A stretch of 64,000 bases of DNA from Osmia lignaria lignaria (Eukaryota > Arthropoda > Insecta > Hymenoptera > Megachilidae). Location: contig NC_135042.1 in the NCBI RefSeq assembly GCF_051020975.1, positions 9,571,888 to 9,635,887 on the forward strand. The letters are read 5' to 3'. The position numbers and the translations under genes are program-made. Positions 49,501-60,359 of the stretch are shown in pieces. The notes below the pieces were generated by a model. That model was not told the DNA's origin. It made no database searches and saw nothing but the letters and a program-made list of their open reading frames with translations. Position 1 is the first letter of the stretch. Each line of letters starts with the position of its first letter.

Positions 49501-52500
49501 TTAGGTCACGACGTATACGAACGCGTGATAAACGCTTAAAAAGCGGAGTTTTATTTCAATTTACGGTCTAAGTGCTTTTCAACTCTAATGGGATACTTCA
49601 AGGATGTAGCTGTGGATGTTTTCAAGCATTCTTTAGCTAATCTTAAAGCAATGACAGTAATTCAGCTAATTTTCCAGTTTTATTCGCTGGCAAGTTCAAT
49701 GAAAGGCTGAAACGAGAAGAAAGCGATCGTTTAGTAATCAGCAGCTGTATTTTGTATCGGTCGGTTTACCATAGAAAATCGAGTGATACCAGTTTCCTGA
49801 AGCTTGGAAATTAACGAAGCGGTTCAGCTAGGAGAAAGAAGACGACAATCTAAACAGGATGCCTTGTGGTAATCGTGCCGAGCCATAATTGATAAGAAAA
49901 TTGCATATAGCGGAAAATCAATGAATAGATTAACGTCTAATACTACTCATCGTAATTGTACAGTAATAATTCCCGTTAATCCTCCGTGGGATTATTAAAA
50001 TTAAATTTAAACTGTCACCATTTCAGTAATCCCTGTGTCCAAACGTTTACATTTTCCTTTCGAAATGGTAACGATGACATAAACGATAATCGTTCAGTTT
50101 GCCCAGTAAAACGAATCGAGGACAGACAAATCAGGGTTAACAGCTATGCCAGCTGGTGAAAGACACGGTTCTGCAGGCTTTTGGGCCAACAAGTTTCTAG
50201 TAGTAGTAGTAGAGGCAATGCTCTAGCCAGACGTAGGGCTGACCGGCGCGGCGCCACGACGTCGACAAAACGCGAGACGGGGTTCTAATGGAAATTAAAT
50301 GAGTCGTATTGTTTTCCAAAGTTATCACCGCCCTCTCCGTAACAGGCGAGCTTTTTTTGGCGCGCAGCCAACAAAGTTTGAACACGATCGTGCAAGACAA
50401 ACTGCACAGACGAGAGAACGGTATGCGACACGCGTTTAGGATGCACAGCTTTCGAGCCGGTGATTTTTAAAACGGAAGTTGCATCCTGCATGCCTCGCAT
50501 CGTTCGACCAAGTACTCGGTACGACCGACAAATTGTCGGTCGTTTATAAGAGGCACGCGTCAAGCTGAGTTTTAATTAAATTTCAATTAAAATTGATTAA
50601 TGGTTTTAATCAGCGAACGAAAGTGAACGATTAACTTATTACAAAATTCAATGAAATCATTGAAACGCCGTTGCTTTTCAATTGCGAGACGATTTCGTCG
50701 ATCGTGGAAGTTTTTTTTTTTTTTTTTCCGTTCTGATTGGATCTCGTTAGCGAATGATTTACCATAGCGAAACGGCATTCCTCGACCAATCGATACCATC
50801 CACGACACGTCCTCGAAATTTACGCAATTGATTCCGATTTTGCTGGTTTGAGCTGCGTGCGTCACGGCAGGCTCGTAAATCCGCCCATTAGCTAATGTAA
50901 ATTGTCACCCGTTAAGGTGAACCAACGATCGGTGAATAATGACCCGGTTTTATAGTAGCCGATGCACCGTTAATGGTCGCGTCTAATTAAATCGATGAAC
51001 TTGCCACGTGACGAATCTCTGCGACGTAGAATGATTATGAAAAAAACATAAATGAACGATGCTGCTATTATTTTCAATTCCCACGTTCCGCGCAGTTATT
51101 TCGCTTATAATTAACACGACGGATGTAGAGGTAGCAGAACGCGTGTCGCTCTATTACCTGCGCCATTTTTCACGCTTACAAGCCGTGAACCAACAACAGC
51201 TTAAGGCGATGCAACAAACCGAGGATATCTAGTACCGATCGCTTGTTCGAACCGGCGATATTAAATTGCGACACGAGTTAAGTTCCCGGGAGGATCAATG
51301 ATACCCATAAATTGCGTTCGCGTGGGGGAAAAAAAAAAAAAAACGAAAAGAAGCGAAGGACGAACGAAATGAAAGGATGTGTATCGATAAGGGACAATCA
51401 GCAAGGATCCTTTCCTATCGAAGGAGGAATTTCGCTGAAATATAGGGCTAGAGGGAGGGTATACATATATTCCGAGACGGGATATACGCGGTGCAGGCAA
51501 GATAACGCAGACTATACTGCAGTGCGATTCGCGTTGCCGGCGTAATTGCTTTTGCATCGATTGTCCTCACCAGGTCGGTTCTCTGCGCCCTACATAAGCG
51601 AGACTTAGCCTGCGCCAATCTTACCGATCCACGGGGCAAAATAGTGCCACGCGACACTGTTACCCGATCCATCGATCGTTGCGATCAGTAACGCGATTAA
51701 CCGTCTTTGAACACCTACGCGTTATGCTCGCTTAGCACAGAGACGACCAACATCGCTCCGGGGATTTCACGCGTTCAAATTAAACCCGGAGCGGACCTGC
51801 CTCGTTTCTGACTTAGCTTATTACGAAGATCCAATTGACTCGAATCATTGTGTAACAATGATTATTAACGCTTTGTTACGTATAAAGATAGGTAGATAGG
51901 GAGCAAAGGTCGGGATGCAAAGCGGGGACTGGAATCTAGATCGTTGACGTCCGTAAGCCATTGTACGGGCCCAACTGTGGGCATGGGGGTCCCTATATCA
52001 CAGTCGTCCTCGAATGTCTGTCCCCGTCTTTTGTACGCTCTTATACCATAATCCTCTTTAATTTTCGTCACTGTCATCTTTGAATGCCGGATGGTCTGTC
52101 CGGGGTACCCTAATTCAAATGACCCTCCAGGTTCCAGGATCTACGGGACATAGGGGCAAAGAGCACCAGACCTAGAATCCACGTCTTTAATGTTTATAAT
52201 TAGCCACTGTCATCCCTAATTTCACAGTGTTACCTATTGCCTATGGGGGCTGATCCCGCACTGGGTCATTCTACTGACATTCGATATTAAATATCTGTCA
52301 GTCTTCGTCCCAGATGACATACCCTCGGGCCTGGGGTACCAAGTGTCAAACCCCCTTAAGAGTAAAATAAAAATAAGAATCAGGAATACTAGGGGCACTA
52401 AGGATCTAGATCTTCAACATCTATCCACAACTATCTATTATATTATCTCTAACCCACTGTCATCCCTAATTTCAAGGTCCTAATTGATGGGCACAAGGGC

Positions 52501-55500
52501 CCACGATCTCACAACGTAATTACCCTTGATCCTACCGATCGCTACACTCAAAGTTCTCCTCTGACGTTGCAAACGAAAATAGGAATCAAAGAAGACACTT
52601 CGGCACAAGGGTGTTCACACGCGAGAACGTAAAGTTCGACGGACCATGCGAGACCGACCGACACGGCCCCGAAGGATCGAAGACACGCGCGATCAAGGCA
52701 CACGACCGCTGGATCCTCGGCACAATACCAGGAGAGATGTTGTGTCTGAGACGTTCGGTGACGAACTGAACCACCGATTCTCCCACACCCCTTTCGCATT
52801 TGCCGAAGCGGCCAGCCGAGGGCGTCCGAATGGCGCCGAGAGGCGCCGATCTTATGGCTCGTTGCACCGAAAGCTCTGATTCCTCCGTCTCGCTTGCTCC
52901 AATTGTCGCGTTATACAGAGCGACGCAGCTCGACCATTGCGGCTGATAAAAGTAATATGCTCGCGTTACCCGCGAAAAAACCGGATATCGGCCAGTTCGA
53001 TCTCCACCACCGCCTTTCCTTCTTGTCCGCAATAGTGACAGCAGTCTGTTATTCTTTTTTTTTTTTCTCTTCTTTTCAAACGAAGATTCCCTTCGATGTT
53101 CTTCTTCTTTGAACGATTCATCCAAGATAATCGATCGAGTTATGCTAGTTTCAAAGAATAACTTCTGATTTTCAAATGCAGAAGGTCTGACACGATCCGA
53201 TGACGTATCAATTCGAAGCATACTTCGATGTCATTAAATCATATCAGACTCCCTGTGTTTCTAGGTCGGCCGTTCGATAAGCAACAACCTTAATCCTTTA
53301 TAACAGCAAAGTCACGAAGGTGTTCGTTTCACCGGTTATTTATTGCCAGGAAGTGTGAAAATCACCGGCGACTAATGACTCTGTTCGATTACAGAAATAG
53401 GGATCGAGATTGCACGTGCGATTCCATTAACGGCAGACGAGCGATCGCCGTTTAAAGTCCAACGACGTGGAACTTGTACCTGACATAATTACGTAGGAAC
53501 GCGTTGTGACTGAGGTAAAGGTAGAGAAAAGGCGGCGCTCTCTGAGGTAGCCTCCGACTTACGCTGAAAGTGTTGACAATCCGACGCGGCTATTGGAAAC
53601 TTCGAATGCAAATAAGGGATTGCGAACTGTGTTAGTGTGTCACCATCTTGGCTAAGATTCTCAACATTTTCCGAAAAAAAAAAAAAAAAATTGCTCAATC
53701 GTTCATGCGTTATCTCTAGCTTGCGAGGACTCTCCTTTAATGGCATGCCACACCTGTTTGTCGACTCGTAATATTTGTCCACCTACCGCGTTCGCTGAGC
53801 AACCAGCGTAACGGCGAAACGACATTCTTAAAAGTCGATTCTACGCAAAAAAGCAAAGAGTCTCGATTCGATCGAGAGCCGAACGAAAGCGGAGGATAAG
53901 CGAACGCCGATTCAGATTTCAGGGAAGATATGCAAATCGGGGGCAAAAGTTTGGATGAAAGTTGGAATTGCGAGAATTCAAAGGGAGGGGAAATCGTTAA
54001 AATTAAGGGAAAAGAAAGGGAACGTCGCAGAGGGTACGACGGTGTTGGTGTAATTAAGAAGACAGCCCGTGTGGCTTCTTAATTAACTTCGCTAATTTCT
54101 CAATTAACACGAGGCAGACGTTTCAGAGGTGGAGAAATAAAGAACAAAAGACTCTTGGGCATAACTCTTGATGCTGAAAGCTCCGCGGAGTGGTACACTC
54201 AAAATTCTCTCGCTCGAAATGAGGTAAATATTTTAATAATAACGCAAAGTAGAAAATTCATGGTACGCGGTTGTCCTTGGCAAATTCCTCGGGAATTCAT
54301 TGGCGCGTAGCTTATAAAAGCGAATAACAGGGACGATAAACGTTGAATAAAGAGCCGACGCGTTAATAAAGAAATAAGATTGCCCGTTAATTGCAAGCAC
54401 GTACGAAGGATGTTTCGCGTCGATATATTGTCTGCGTGTAAAGACGCCCTTAGGGTTTATTGCGACGCGGTTCGTCTGGGTCGAAGAATTCGTCTGGAGG
54501 CTGGTGCACGCCGAACCAGGATGAAATTCTCGAGGCAAAGGACGGAAGTAAATATCCGGGCAAGAAGGAACACGTTGCTAACCGTCGCGATGGAAAGTAA
54601 CGATCTTTTTGGCCTAGAAAAACATTCCTCCATGTAAAAGTCTCTCCACCTACGAACAGGAGAAAGCTCGTACCACGATATTGGATATCCGTTCGATGAA
54701 ATGAGACAGATTTTTATTGGCAATCGGTGGGCTGGACGATGGGTTACGTCGCAGACGGGGGAACTCTCTGTTGTGGAACCGTCTGACCAGATCGATAATA
54801 CGTTTAGGCTGTGCAAACGTTGCAAATTGATTTGCACGTTATAACATTGGCAATTTATTCCGTTCTGAAGCAAGAAAGGTTAGCACGTCGTGACGAGGAG
54901 AATCGATTGGCTATGGTTTAGGGAAACTTGAATTGCAGAGGTTGATGGTAACTCGGACCACACTCTGTTAGTTACAGAAGAAATAGTCATATCTAATAGG
55001 ACGCATCATCAATTTATCAAAATTAACCCTTTCCATTCGTATGTCGCCATATAATCGCCATCTTACTTTTTATTATTATACATACATTTTTCTAATTTTT
55101 TCTATTGAAACGGCAAGTTAAATTGTAATATGTTCCCATAAAAATGTTTTCATTTTGATCGAGTATGAAAAAAAATTCCCCAGTTGATTGGTAGCCTTCT
55201 TAAATATAAATACAATTGCAAAGGGTTAAGTTTACAAGATCGATCACTGTTATCTGTTCTTGTCCACAGCTTGAATACATATTTTTCTCTATCTATCTTA
55301 CCCACGAACCTTTTGCTATTCAAATAACCCCACGTACCATACGTAAGTTCAGAAGCAGAACAAAGATGACCGGTAGGAGGAGCAAAGAAGTTCTGATAGC
55401 GAGTCCTGATACCCTAAACAGGCATCCAATAAAACAATGTTTAGCAATAAGAGGCAAGGACGATGTCGTGGTACGGCCAGGCCACACCGAAACATTTTCT

Positions 55501-58500
55501 TGGGAAGAGTTTCATCGATCGATGACCTGAATAACGTTTCAGGAAAGTTATCAGCTTGGCCGGGGACGATACCGGTACGATATAAGATTACACGTTTGAT
55601 AAGCTATTGTTCCTGGTCAAATCGCAGCCGTGTAGCCTGTACCGTGGGCCAACGATAACGGCTACAAAGCATACCATAATCGTGCTGCTTAATTCAATCC
55701 GTCGTATCTGTAATAAGCCATGTACGGTTTATCTGCAATCACGCCGGGCGCATAGTTCACGTAACCGCAACGGCAACCGTTGCCGCATGCTCCAGAAAGA
55801 ATTTATCCAGCTCTATTTCAACCAGCCGTGTTTCTTAACATTCGCGAGAAAAATTCACTCGTTGATCACCGATAATTCGTTAGAAGTTGAGTTTCGAACG
55901 GCGTGTCTCGGGGATGAAGCTCGGAAAACTTGTTGAAATGCAGCGGTGATGTAGGTCAATCGAAGTATATGTCGAAGAACGAACCGGAAGCGAGTTATAG
56001 AAGGTAGGTTGGATGAGGTTTTTGCCAGAGTTCGTGATCGATAGGAACGATGCGGTTTGCTGGTAAACGTGAAGGTTCCTAGCGCACCGCACCGGCTCCA
56101 AGGAAAAGAGGAGCCTGAGATTTAGATGGGTGGTAAAGCTCGTTGGAAACTGTGAACCTTCCAAGTCGTTTGTTAACGCCCCGACTGTAAAGTGCGTTTC
56201 GTAGTTTACCACAAGTTTCCAGCTCGCTTGCGGGCAAAGTCTGTCTGGCAACGCCCGGTATATTTGCTCGATGAGCTGCTTTCTATTCATGAAAAAGAAG
56301 CGCAGCTTGGGTTAAACGTGATTATGTTCATTCGTAACTCAATTAATCCGGGGATGACGAGTGTTTCGAGGGTCGAATATCTCTTAAATACTCTCGACGT
56401 GTTCAATGCAACAAGCTTTGTTACGCGTTCTCGCGATCTTCGGTAGATAAGCAGCGAGAATTAACGATATCGTTGAGTTTACCGGCTTCTCTCGACGCCT
56501 CTGACCGTATGCCATGCTCCATTTCCATGGAAATTCAGTTGGCTCGGCAGAGGGTTAACGTCCGCAAGATCATCTCCGACAAACGCGCGAAAAGTAGTAG
56601 GAAATTCGCGTTCTCCTAGCCATCTTTCGGCCACGATGAAACGAGAAGCACGATTATCCAGCTCGAAGGAGCTGCCTTCTCGTACGCGTAATCATGCAAA
56701 TTCACGGGGAAAGAAGATAACAGCCAGTAAGAAAGGTAATTCAAGCTACTCGTTCGATGGTGCACTTTCGCGAGGCAAATCGCACCCTGGCTTTACCTCT
56801 CCTTGCAACCACGCAGGAATACGATTAATTTTTTTTAATCGAATGGGAGTTTCGGTTTCTATATAACCCAGCGGTGTCATATGCCAACCCTTCCTCCTCG
56901 TGGTGTGGTCCGGGCACCGGAAATTCCGGTGGCAAACGGGGCACTGGCTAAGGGCGCAAAGCGCCTGGTGAGTGTAGTTGCTAACCCACTCAGGTTAATT
57001 TGTTAAAAATAGATGTCCCTAGACCAAAATTCCTTACACGCTGACAATGAGTCAAGCGTTGGGTCTTCCGTACCCGTACGATGATTGGCCAGCCCATAAG
57101 TGGCTGCTTGGGAGTGAATTGCACCCTTTAACACCGCCGGTATAAATGAAAACTTGGGAATGGCAGAGCGGGTTATGAGCCGTACTAGGCTCATTTAACA
57201 ATAATCTATCGCCACGAAGAATTTGTAATTTTCATGGCGCGCGTCCGTTTTAAAGCAGCCTGTAGAACAGCGGCCGAAGTCCAAAGCAATGCGTTAATCG
57301 CAACCAGCGAAGAGATTCCTCGAGTCCGTGGAATCGTGGCAAAAGAGGTAGCAACTGGACGAGCAAAGAAGAACAAGAGTGGAAGAAAACTGAATGCAGC
57401 AGCGTTTTTCCGGCGAAAGAAGTTAGTTGCTGGCTGTACGAGGGGTAATTTACACTTGGCAGTTTCACGCCGCGCCACGGTTCTATATACCGGCAGACCC
57501 TCTTTCAAATCTCTTTTCTTTCCCTTTTTCGCCTTTTTCTTGCCCACTCGACGTAGAAGCCTTCGCGGAGAGGCAACGCCGTTCGCGAAGACCAAGCGAG
57601 TGCTCCAGTTTCCTGGCTTCCAGTAGCGAAACTTTTCGGATTCGATGGGAACGGTATCGTCAATGGTTCCCTGATAAGCGTTTTAAGAGGATAAAGGAAC
57701 GATTTAATCGTTCCAACTTACCTTGTTTGCCAAGTCGAGCATGTTTCCTGTTCCACCTGCGGCAGCTTCGACTAGCTTCTGAAGGGTGTGGGGTTCTGGC
57801 GAGAGATCGCGTGCACCGCTGTCGAATTCCCAACTTTCATGCCTGCCAGACACGGTGCCTGAATACAGACGAAACGTTACGTCATTGTACCATCCTCGTG
57901 ACAAGAATCGCTCGAAATTGCGCTTAAAAGGCATAGACGATAACACGTTGTTGCATAACAATAATAATTGTACGCGCGAGTTTTACCTAGACTATTGTCA
58001 CTGCTGGTAGGCAAATATTCCGGCGTGTGCGTGTGGTGAGGACTAGTCCGATGTTTGCCTGACCTGAGAGCCTCGATTTCCGGTCGCAGAGCCAAACGTC
58101 GTCTGAGGAACTCTTGATAGGAAATGCGACCGTGCTCGTCCGCCCCTAATTCTCTCATCAACTCCTCCACCGAATTCTCCAGATTCAGCTCTCTGCATAC
58201 CGTCAACAGGTCCTGGCTGAAATTTCAAAAAGACGAATATCTGGTTAGTCGTGTCCTTAAAATAATTGGCGATTTAATAATGCTCATTAAAACGTGCCCT
58301 ACTAGCTATGTTTTCTCCCGTGGTATCCATGGTGTCGAGAACGTGTTTGTCATTCAAAAGTTGTTCACCAAGAGCCGACCAAAGTCGCGTGTTTTTCCAC
58401 GCGATCGCGTATCGAACGGAAAAGCAGGGTAACAACGATCCCCGGTGTCATGAATAATTTATTCCGTGAATAATTCATAGATCGAAGATAGCTCGATATT

Positions 58501-60359
58501 CTCGGTGGCGAGATTAAAGAAACGTCGCGAGGAACGGTGGAGGACGCCTCTGGTAGGACGTTAAGACGAGTTAATTAAAATTGCCGAGGTCATAAACCGT
58601 TCCACGGTGTCCCTGTTAATTTTCGTTGACATCGAGGATGAAGGAGCGGTATCGGTGGAAGGCCGATTAAAAAATATCGTCATGCGACGAATGCCGGTGA
58701 ATTACGTGGAAGACGAACACACGGAGACGAGAGCACTGATCGATAGAAGTGAATTAAAGATTCACTGGCTCTGTGGAGCCGACACGGACATTCGGAGAAA
58801 ATCGTTAAAAGGGATTCTTTCTCTTTCTCTCTTTCTCTGCCGGACGTCGTCTTTTGTTGCGATGCGAGAACGAAAAGGCGTGGTCCAAAGTGTGCTCCAA
58901 CTCGTCCAACCCTTTACTTTATGATTATCAGTTAACTCGTCATTTCGGAAGTTTATCCCGTCACGAAACTTTGAAAGCATAAAATGTACATTTTATGAGA
59001 ATGACCTTTCGATATCTATTGAAAAGAGATAATGAAGACATAAAACAGAAGTCGAGGAATTTCTTTTCTTTTCTTTTTTTCGAGAACAGCGTATGCTTTC
59101 TAGGGATAGAAAAAAGGGAGTTGGCCGAAGAAAACGGAGATGGGAAACGCCTGGAAGTTGCTCGTGAAACTTTCCTCACGTTCTACCGTAAAACTTTTCG
59201 CTATTTCCCCGAAGGTTCGCGAGGAACGCGAGGAAGTATGACGCCGATCAGATAACGCGGGATCATCTAATTCCGCAGTGTCTCTCCTATGTTTGCTCGA
59301 GCAAGTGTGAAACGCGAGGCAATGGAATTTCAACGAAATTCAGCAAAAGGCTTGTTATTTCAACACCGTGTCTGCGTTTCATTTTCCAAGAAAACGTTTT
59401 ACGAATTTTACACGAGAAATGTTTAACTGTGCCTCGGATCAATTCGGTGAATCGCGACTTTATAAAAGTGTTAAATAGCTTGGCCATTACGGTACAAATG
59501 AAAGGACGATGGAAGGAAAAGGGAGAGGCTGTTTATTCAAGGATAATTAACAGGATGCAATCAATGCACGTAAGAATTACGTAATTCAGGCGACAGAGTC
59601 GAGCCCTTTATTCGAGTATCACACCTCTTGCAGCCATTCAACCGATATCCTCGGGGTCTTTTTCAACCTCGAAGACACCGCGAAAAGGAAGCAGGAACGC
59701 GTTAATGCGAATAACACGCTCGAGATCTCGCGAAGCAACGAGCATTCGAGCGGTGAGTAGGTTGCTTTAAGACGGCTCGTACAAGTTTCGTAAAAGAGGA
59801 TTTGGGTTAACAGCGAGTGGCTGTTACTCGAGGCTTAATTTCAAGCACTTGGCACGTAAAATAAAAATTTCATTTATAAGTCATAAAGGCATTACCTCCT
59901 GTATTCTATTCAACGAGCTGATACTTTAAGCGAGCATCGAGTCTGTTCGTTGATTAAATTAGTCATGGTCCGCGAGAGGCAACATCCATCCGGGATTGGT
60001 GTCCATCATTTGAAATGGGAATCAATCATGGGGTTAATTATAGGAGGCGTATCTCAGGCAGACGTTATCTGGTATTCTGTAGACGTTATTGATCGCGTGG
60101 CTAATTGGACTGATGAGTCGGATCGTGGCTCGTACGATGAAGCAATTATCAGCATCGATTATTTCCTGAATAGCGAACGCGATGGACAATGCACCACGAT
60201 TCTTTTGAAAATCACTTTCGATGATCTTTGTCTCTGTTATTTCTTTTTTTATCCGTAAACAGATGATAAAGCTACGTACCAACGCGAGATCTTGCGTTTC
60301 AGTTTACGGTAGCAAAGTCTCTTGAGGGTCCTGGCCTCCCACGACTTGGACGACTCCAT
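37570..60359 (-). CDS. MCC: MCC (colorectal mutant cancer protein) homologue
   Basis: Coiled-coil scaffold linked to Wnt signalling, polarity and cell movement. The main chain is 838 residues from exons 60280-60359, 57987-58216, 57722-57858, 41151-41412, 40801-40949, 40501-40722, 40035-40223, 39671-39861, 39336-39602, 39071-39266, 38806-38997, 38551-38738, 38369-38471, 37570-37680; all phases agree. Recognised against human MCC: ELHSVIAEL, FEVETERLNSRLEHAR, LVGKYESNATALRLALSYSD, LDLETAVLMQELMAMREDKA, SELRHQQSAELVNDLKRAN, and the C-terminal ETSL, a type I PDZ ligand. The N-terminal EF-hand pair belongs to the long isoform (ELGADEHGRISYQEFLRRRL). The first coding exon is the least certain part: it rests on a phase-2 donor that creates C|QDLLTVCREL. 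Confidence 0.92.
37789..37806 (+). promoter_or_regulatory. five-codon upstream reading frame before UQCC5
   Basis: ATGGCGACTAGTAGCTAG encodes M-A-T-S-S-stop, 30 bases before the UQCC5 start. Its AACATGGCGAC context also resembles a YY1-type core promoter motif, so it may mark the transcription start instead of being translated. Confidence 0.3.
37837..38085 (+). CDS. UQCC5/SMIM4-like complex III assembly microprotein
   Basis: Single-exon gene of 82 residues. IRKLIMNMPGKALGEFRLLP, IFFVMGALLEFTMI and KVGEVNFYNTYKRRRVEE match human SMIM4 (VRRILQRVPGK..FG.YR.LPFFFVLGG..E..MI...VG...FY.VYRR). SMIM4 is an inner-membrane protein that supports cytochrome b maturation in complex III. Residues about 28-46 are the membrane helix, followed by a charged helix. 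ATG 37837 was chosen because it matches the family start; upstream codons in frame have no ATG. It lies inside the last MCC intron on the opposite strand and 0.8 kb after the functionally related UQCC6-like gene. Confidence 0.87.
   Translation: MTNSILFNKKIRKLIMNMPGKALGEFRLLPIFFVMGALLEFTMIHWKVGEVNFYNTYKRRRVEEAVEERLQQIKMKSAENVE
42442..42480 (+). promoter_or_regulatory. TATA box and initiator of the secreted-peptide gene
   Basis: TATATAAG at 42442-42449 and an initiator-like GTCATTC at 42474-42480 have the correct 30-base spacing. A strong TATA promoter suits a highly and locally expressed secreted product. A 5' leader intron follows: donor at 42543, acceptor ending at 42589 (47 bp) or 42628 (86 bp). 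Confidence 0.65.
42638..42850 (+). CDS. unrecognised secreted six-cysteine peptide precursor with GRKR end
   Basis: I do not recognise this 70-residue protein. Residues 1-22 (MKQLLIFAFILAVLCSTTIA plus QA) are a clear signal peptide with an AQA cleavage site. The mature part has six cysteines (34, 40, 46, 53, 58, 66; gaps 5, 5, 6, 4, 7), is rich in proline and lysine/arginine, and ends C-G-R-K-R. A terminal Gly followed by basic residues is the usual signal for trimming and amidation, which would leave an amidated cysteine (inference). Its TATA box, 5' leader intron, single coding exon and AATAAA make a complete compact gene inside an MCC intron on the opposite strand. Candidate roles are antimicrobial, venom or gland peptide, or peptide hormone; nothing in the sequence decides among them. 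Confidence 0.8.
   Translation: MKQLLIFAFILAVLCSTTIAQANDDYIHLPGKSCKDAPPCPDGRPCVMAPPRCNAGTCGTKPVPTCGRKR
42980..42985 (+). terminator. polyadenylation signal of the secreted-peptide gene
   Basis: AATAAA in TTAATAAAATAATC, 130 bases after the stop codon. Confidence 0.6.
45178..45547 (-). CDS. MCC: optional MCC exon with glutamine run
   Basis: 370-bp exon between acceptor AATACAG and donor GTAAGT. It opens with one base that completes a codon and ends in phase 0 at ...RDKQES, which joins LHAAALSSLRS correctly. It encodes YNVAGFTVAVNNGSAEPAYY, a glutamine-rich piece (QLQLQQQQQQHCQQ), an acidic run (EDEEEEEE) and no known domain. It cannot follow the EF-hand exon 57722-57858, which ends in phase 0. 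So it must belong to another isoform with its own upstream exon, as in the short human MCC form, which lacks the EF hand. That upstream exon was not found. There is no ATG in frame before the upstream stop. Confidence 0.65.
46590..47020 (-). mobile_element. Tc1-family transposon relic, uninterrupted copy
   Basis: Inverted ends CAGTGGGTGATCAAATTATT and AATAATTTGATCATCCACTG, each followed outside by TA, the Tc1/mariner target duplication. On the minus strand about 46800-46860 encodes SLDLNPTKNLWEH, from the transposase signature SPDLNPIENLW with the catalytic glutamate changed to lysine. At 431 bp it is an internally deleted dead copy. It is the same family as 11068-11750, inserted in the opposite orientation. 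Confidence 0.85.
51925..52545. repeat. diverged tandem repeat, unit about 240-250 bp
   Basis: A shared 21-base block (CCACTGTCATCCCTAATTTC plus A) occurs at 52204-52224 and 52454-52474. AGGGGCA followed by a variant of GACCTAGAATC/GATCTAGATC recurs at a similar spacing near 52153 and 52392, and a third, more diverged unit starts near 51930 (GGAATCTAGATCGTTGACG). The block is poorer in CpG than its surroundings. No terminal repeats or recognisable frame; origin unknown. Confidence 0.6.
55027..55225. mobile_element. piggyBac-type MITE
   Basis: 199 bp with ends CCCTTTCCA and TGCAAAGGG (inverted), flanked by TTAA at 55023-55026 and 55226-55229. CCCTTT ends with TTAA duplications fit piggyBac-derived MITEs. 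No coding capacity. Confidence 0.65.
56870..57200. repeat. GC-rich hairpin-rich island, possible dispersed repeat
   Basis: Sharply bounded stretch with short strong palindromes (CACCGGAAATTCCGGTG; GGGCGCAAAGCGCC; ATGAGCCGTACTAGGCTCAT), unlike its AT-rich surroundings. It looks like part of a structured dispersed element such as the end of a non-LTR retrotransposon or a SINE, but I find no tRNA-type boxes, poly-A tail or target duplication. Confidence 0.35.

Larger units (their letters stand above)
45548..57721 (-). other. large MCC intron region
   Basis: 12 kb with no recognised protein gene. It holds a Tc1 relic (46590-47020), a (TAG)n tract near 50200, a diverged tandem repeat (51.9-52.5 kb), a piggyBac MITE (55027-55225) and a GC-rich hairpin-rich island (56870-57200). 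It should also contain the missing upstream exon of the Q-rich isoform. Confidence 0.5.

Noticed and set aside
52586..53221. 211-codon frame, minus
   Set aside because: Contains lysine- and phenylalanine-coding homopolymer tracts and no recognisable family; lies in MCC intron sequence.
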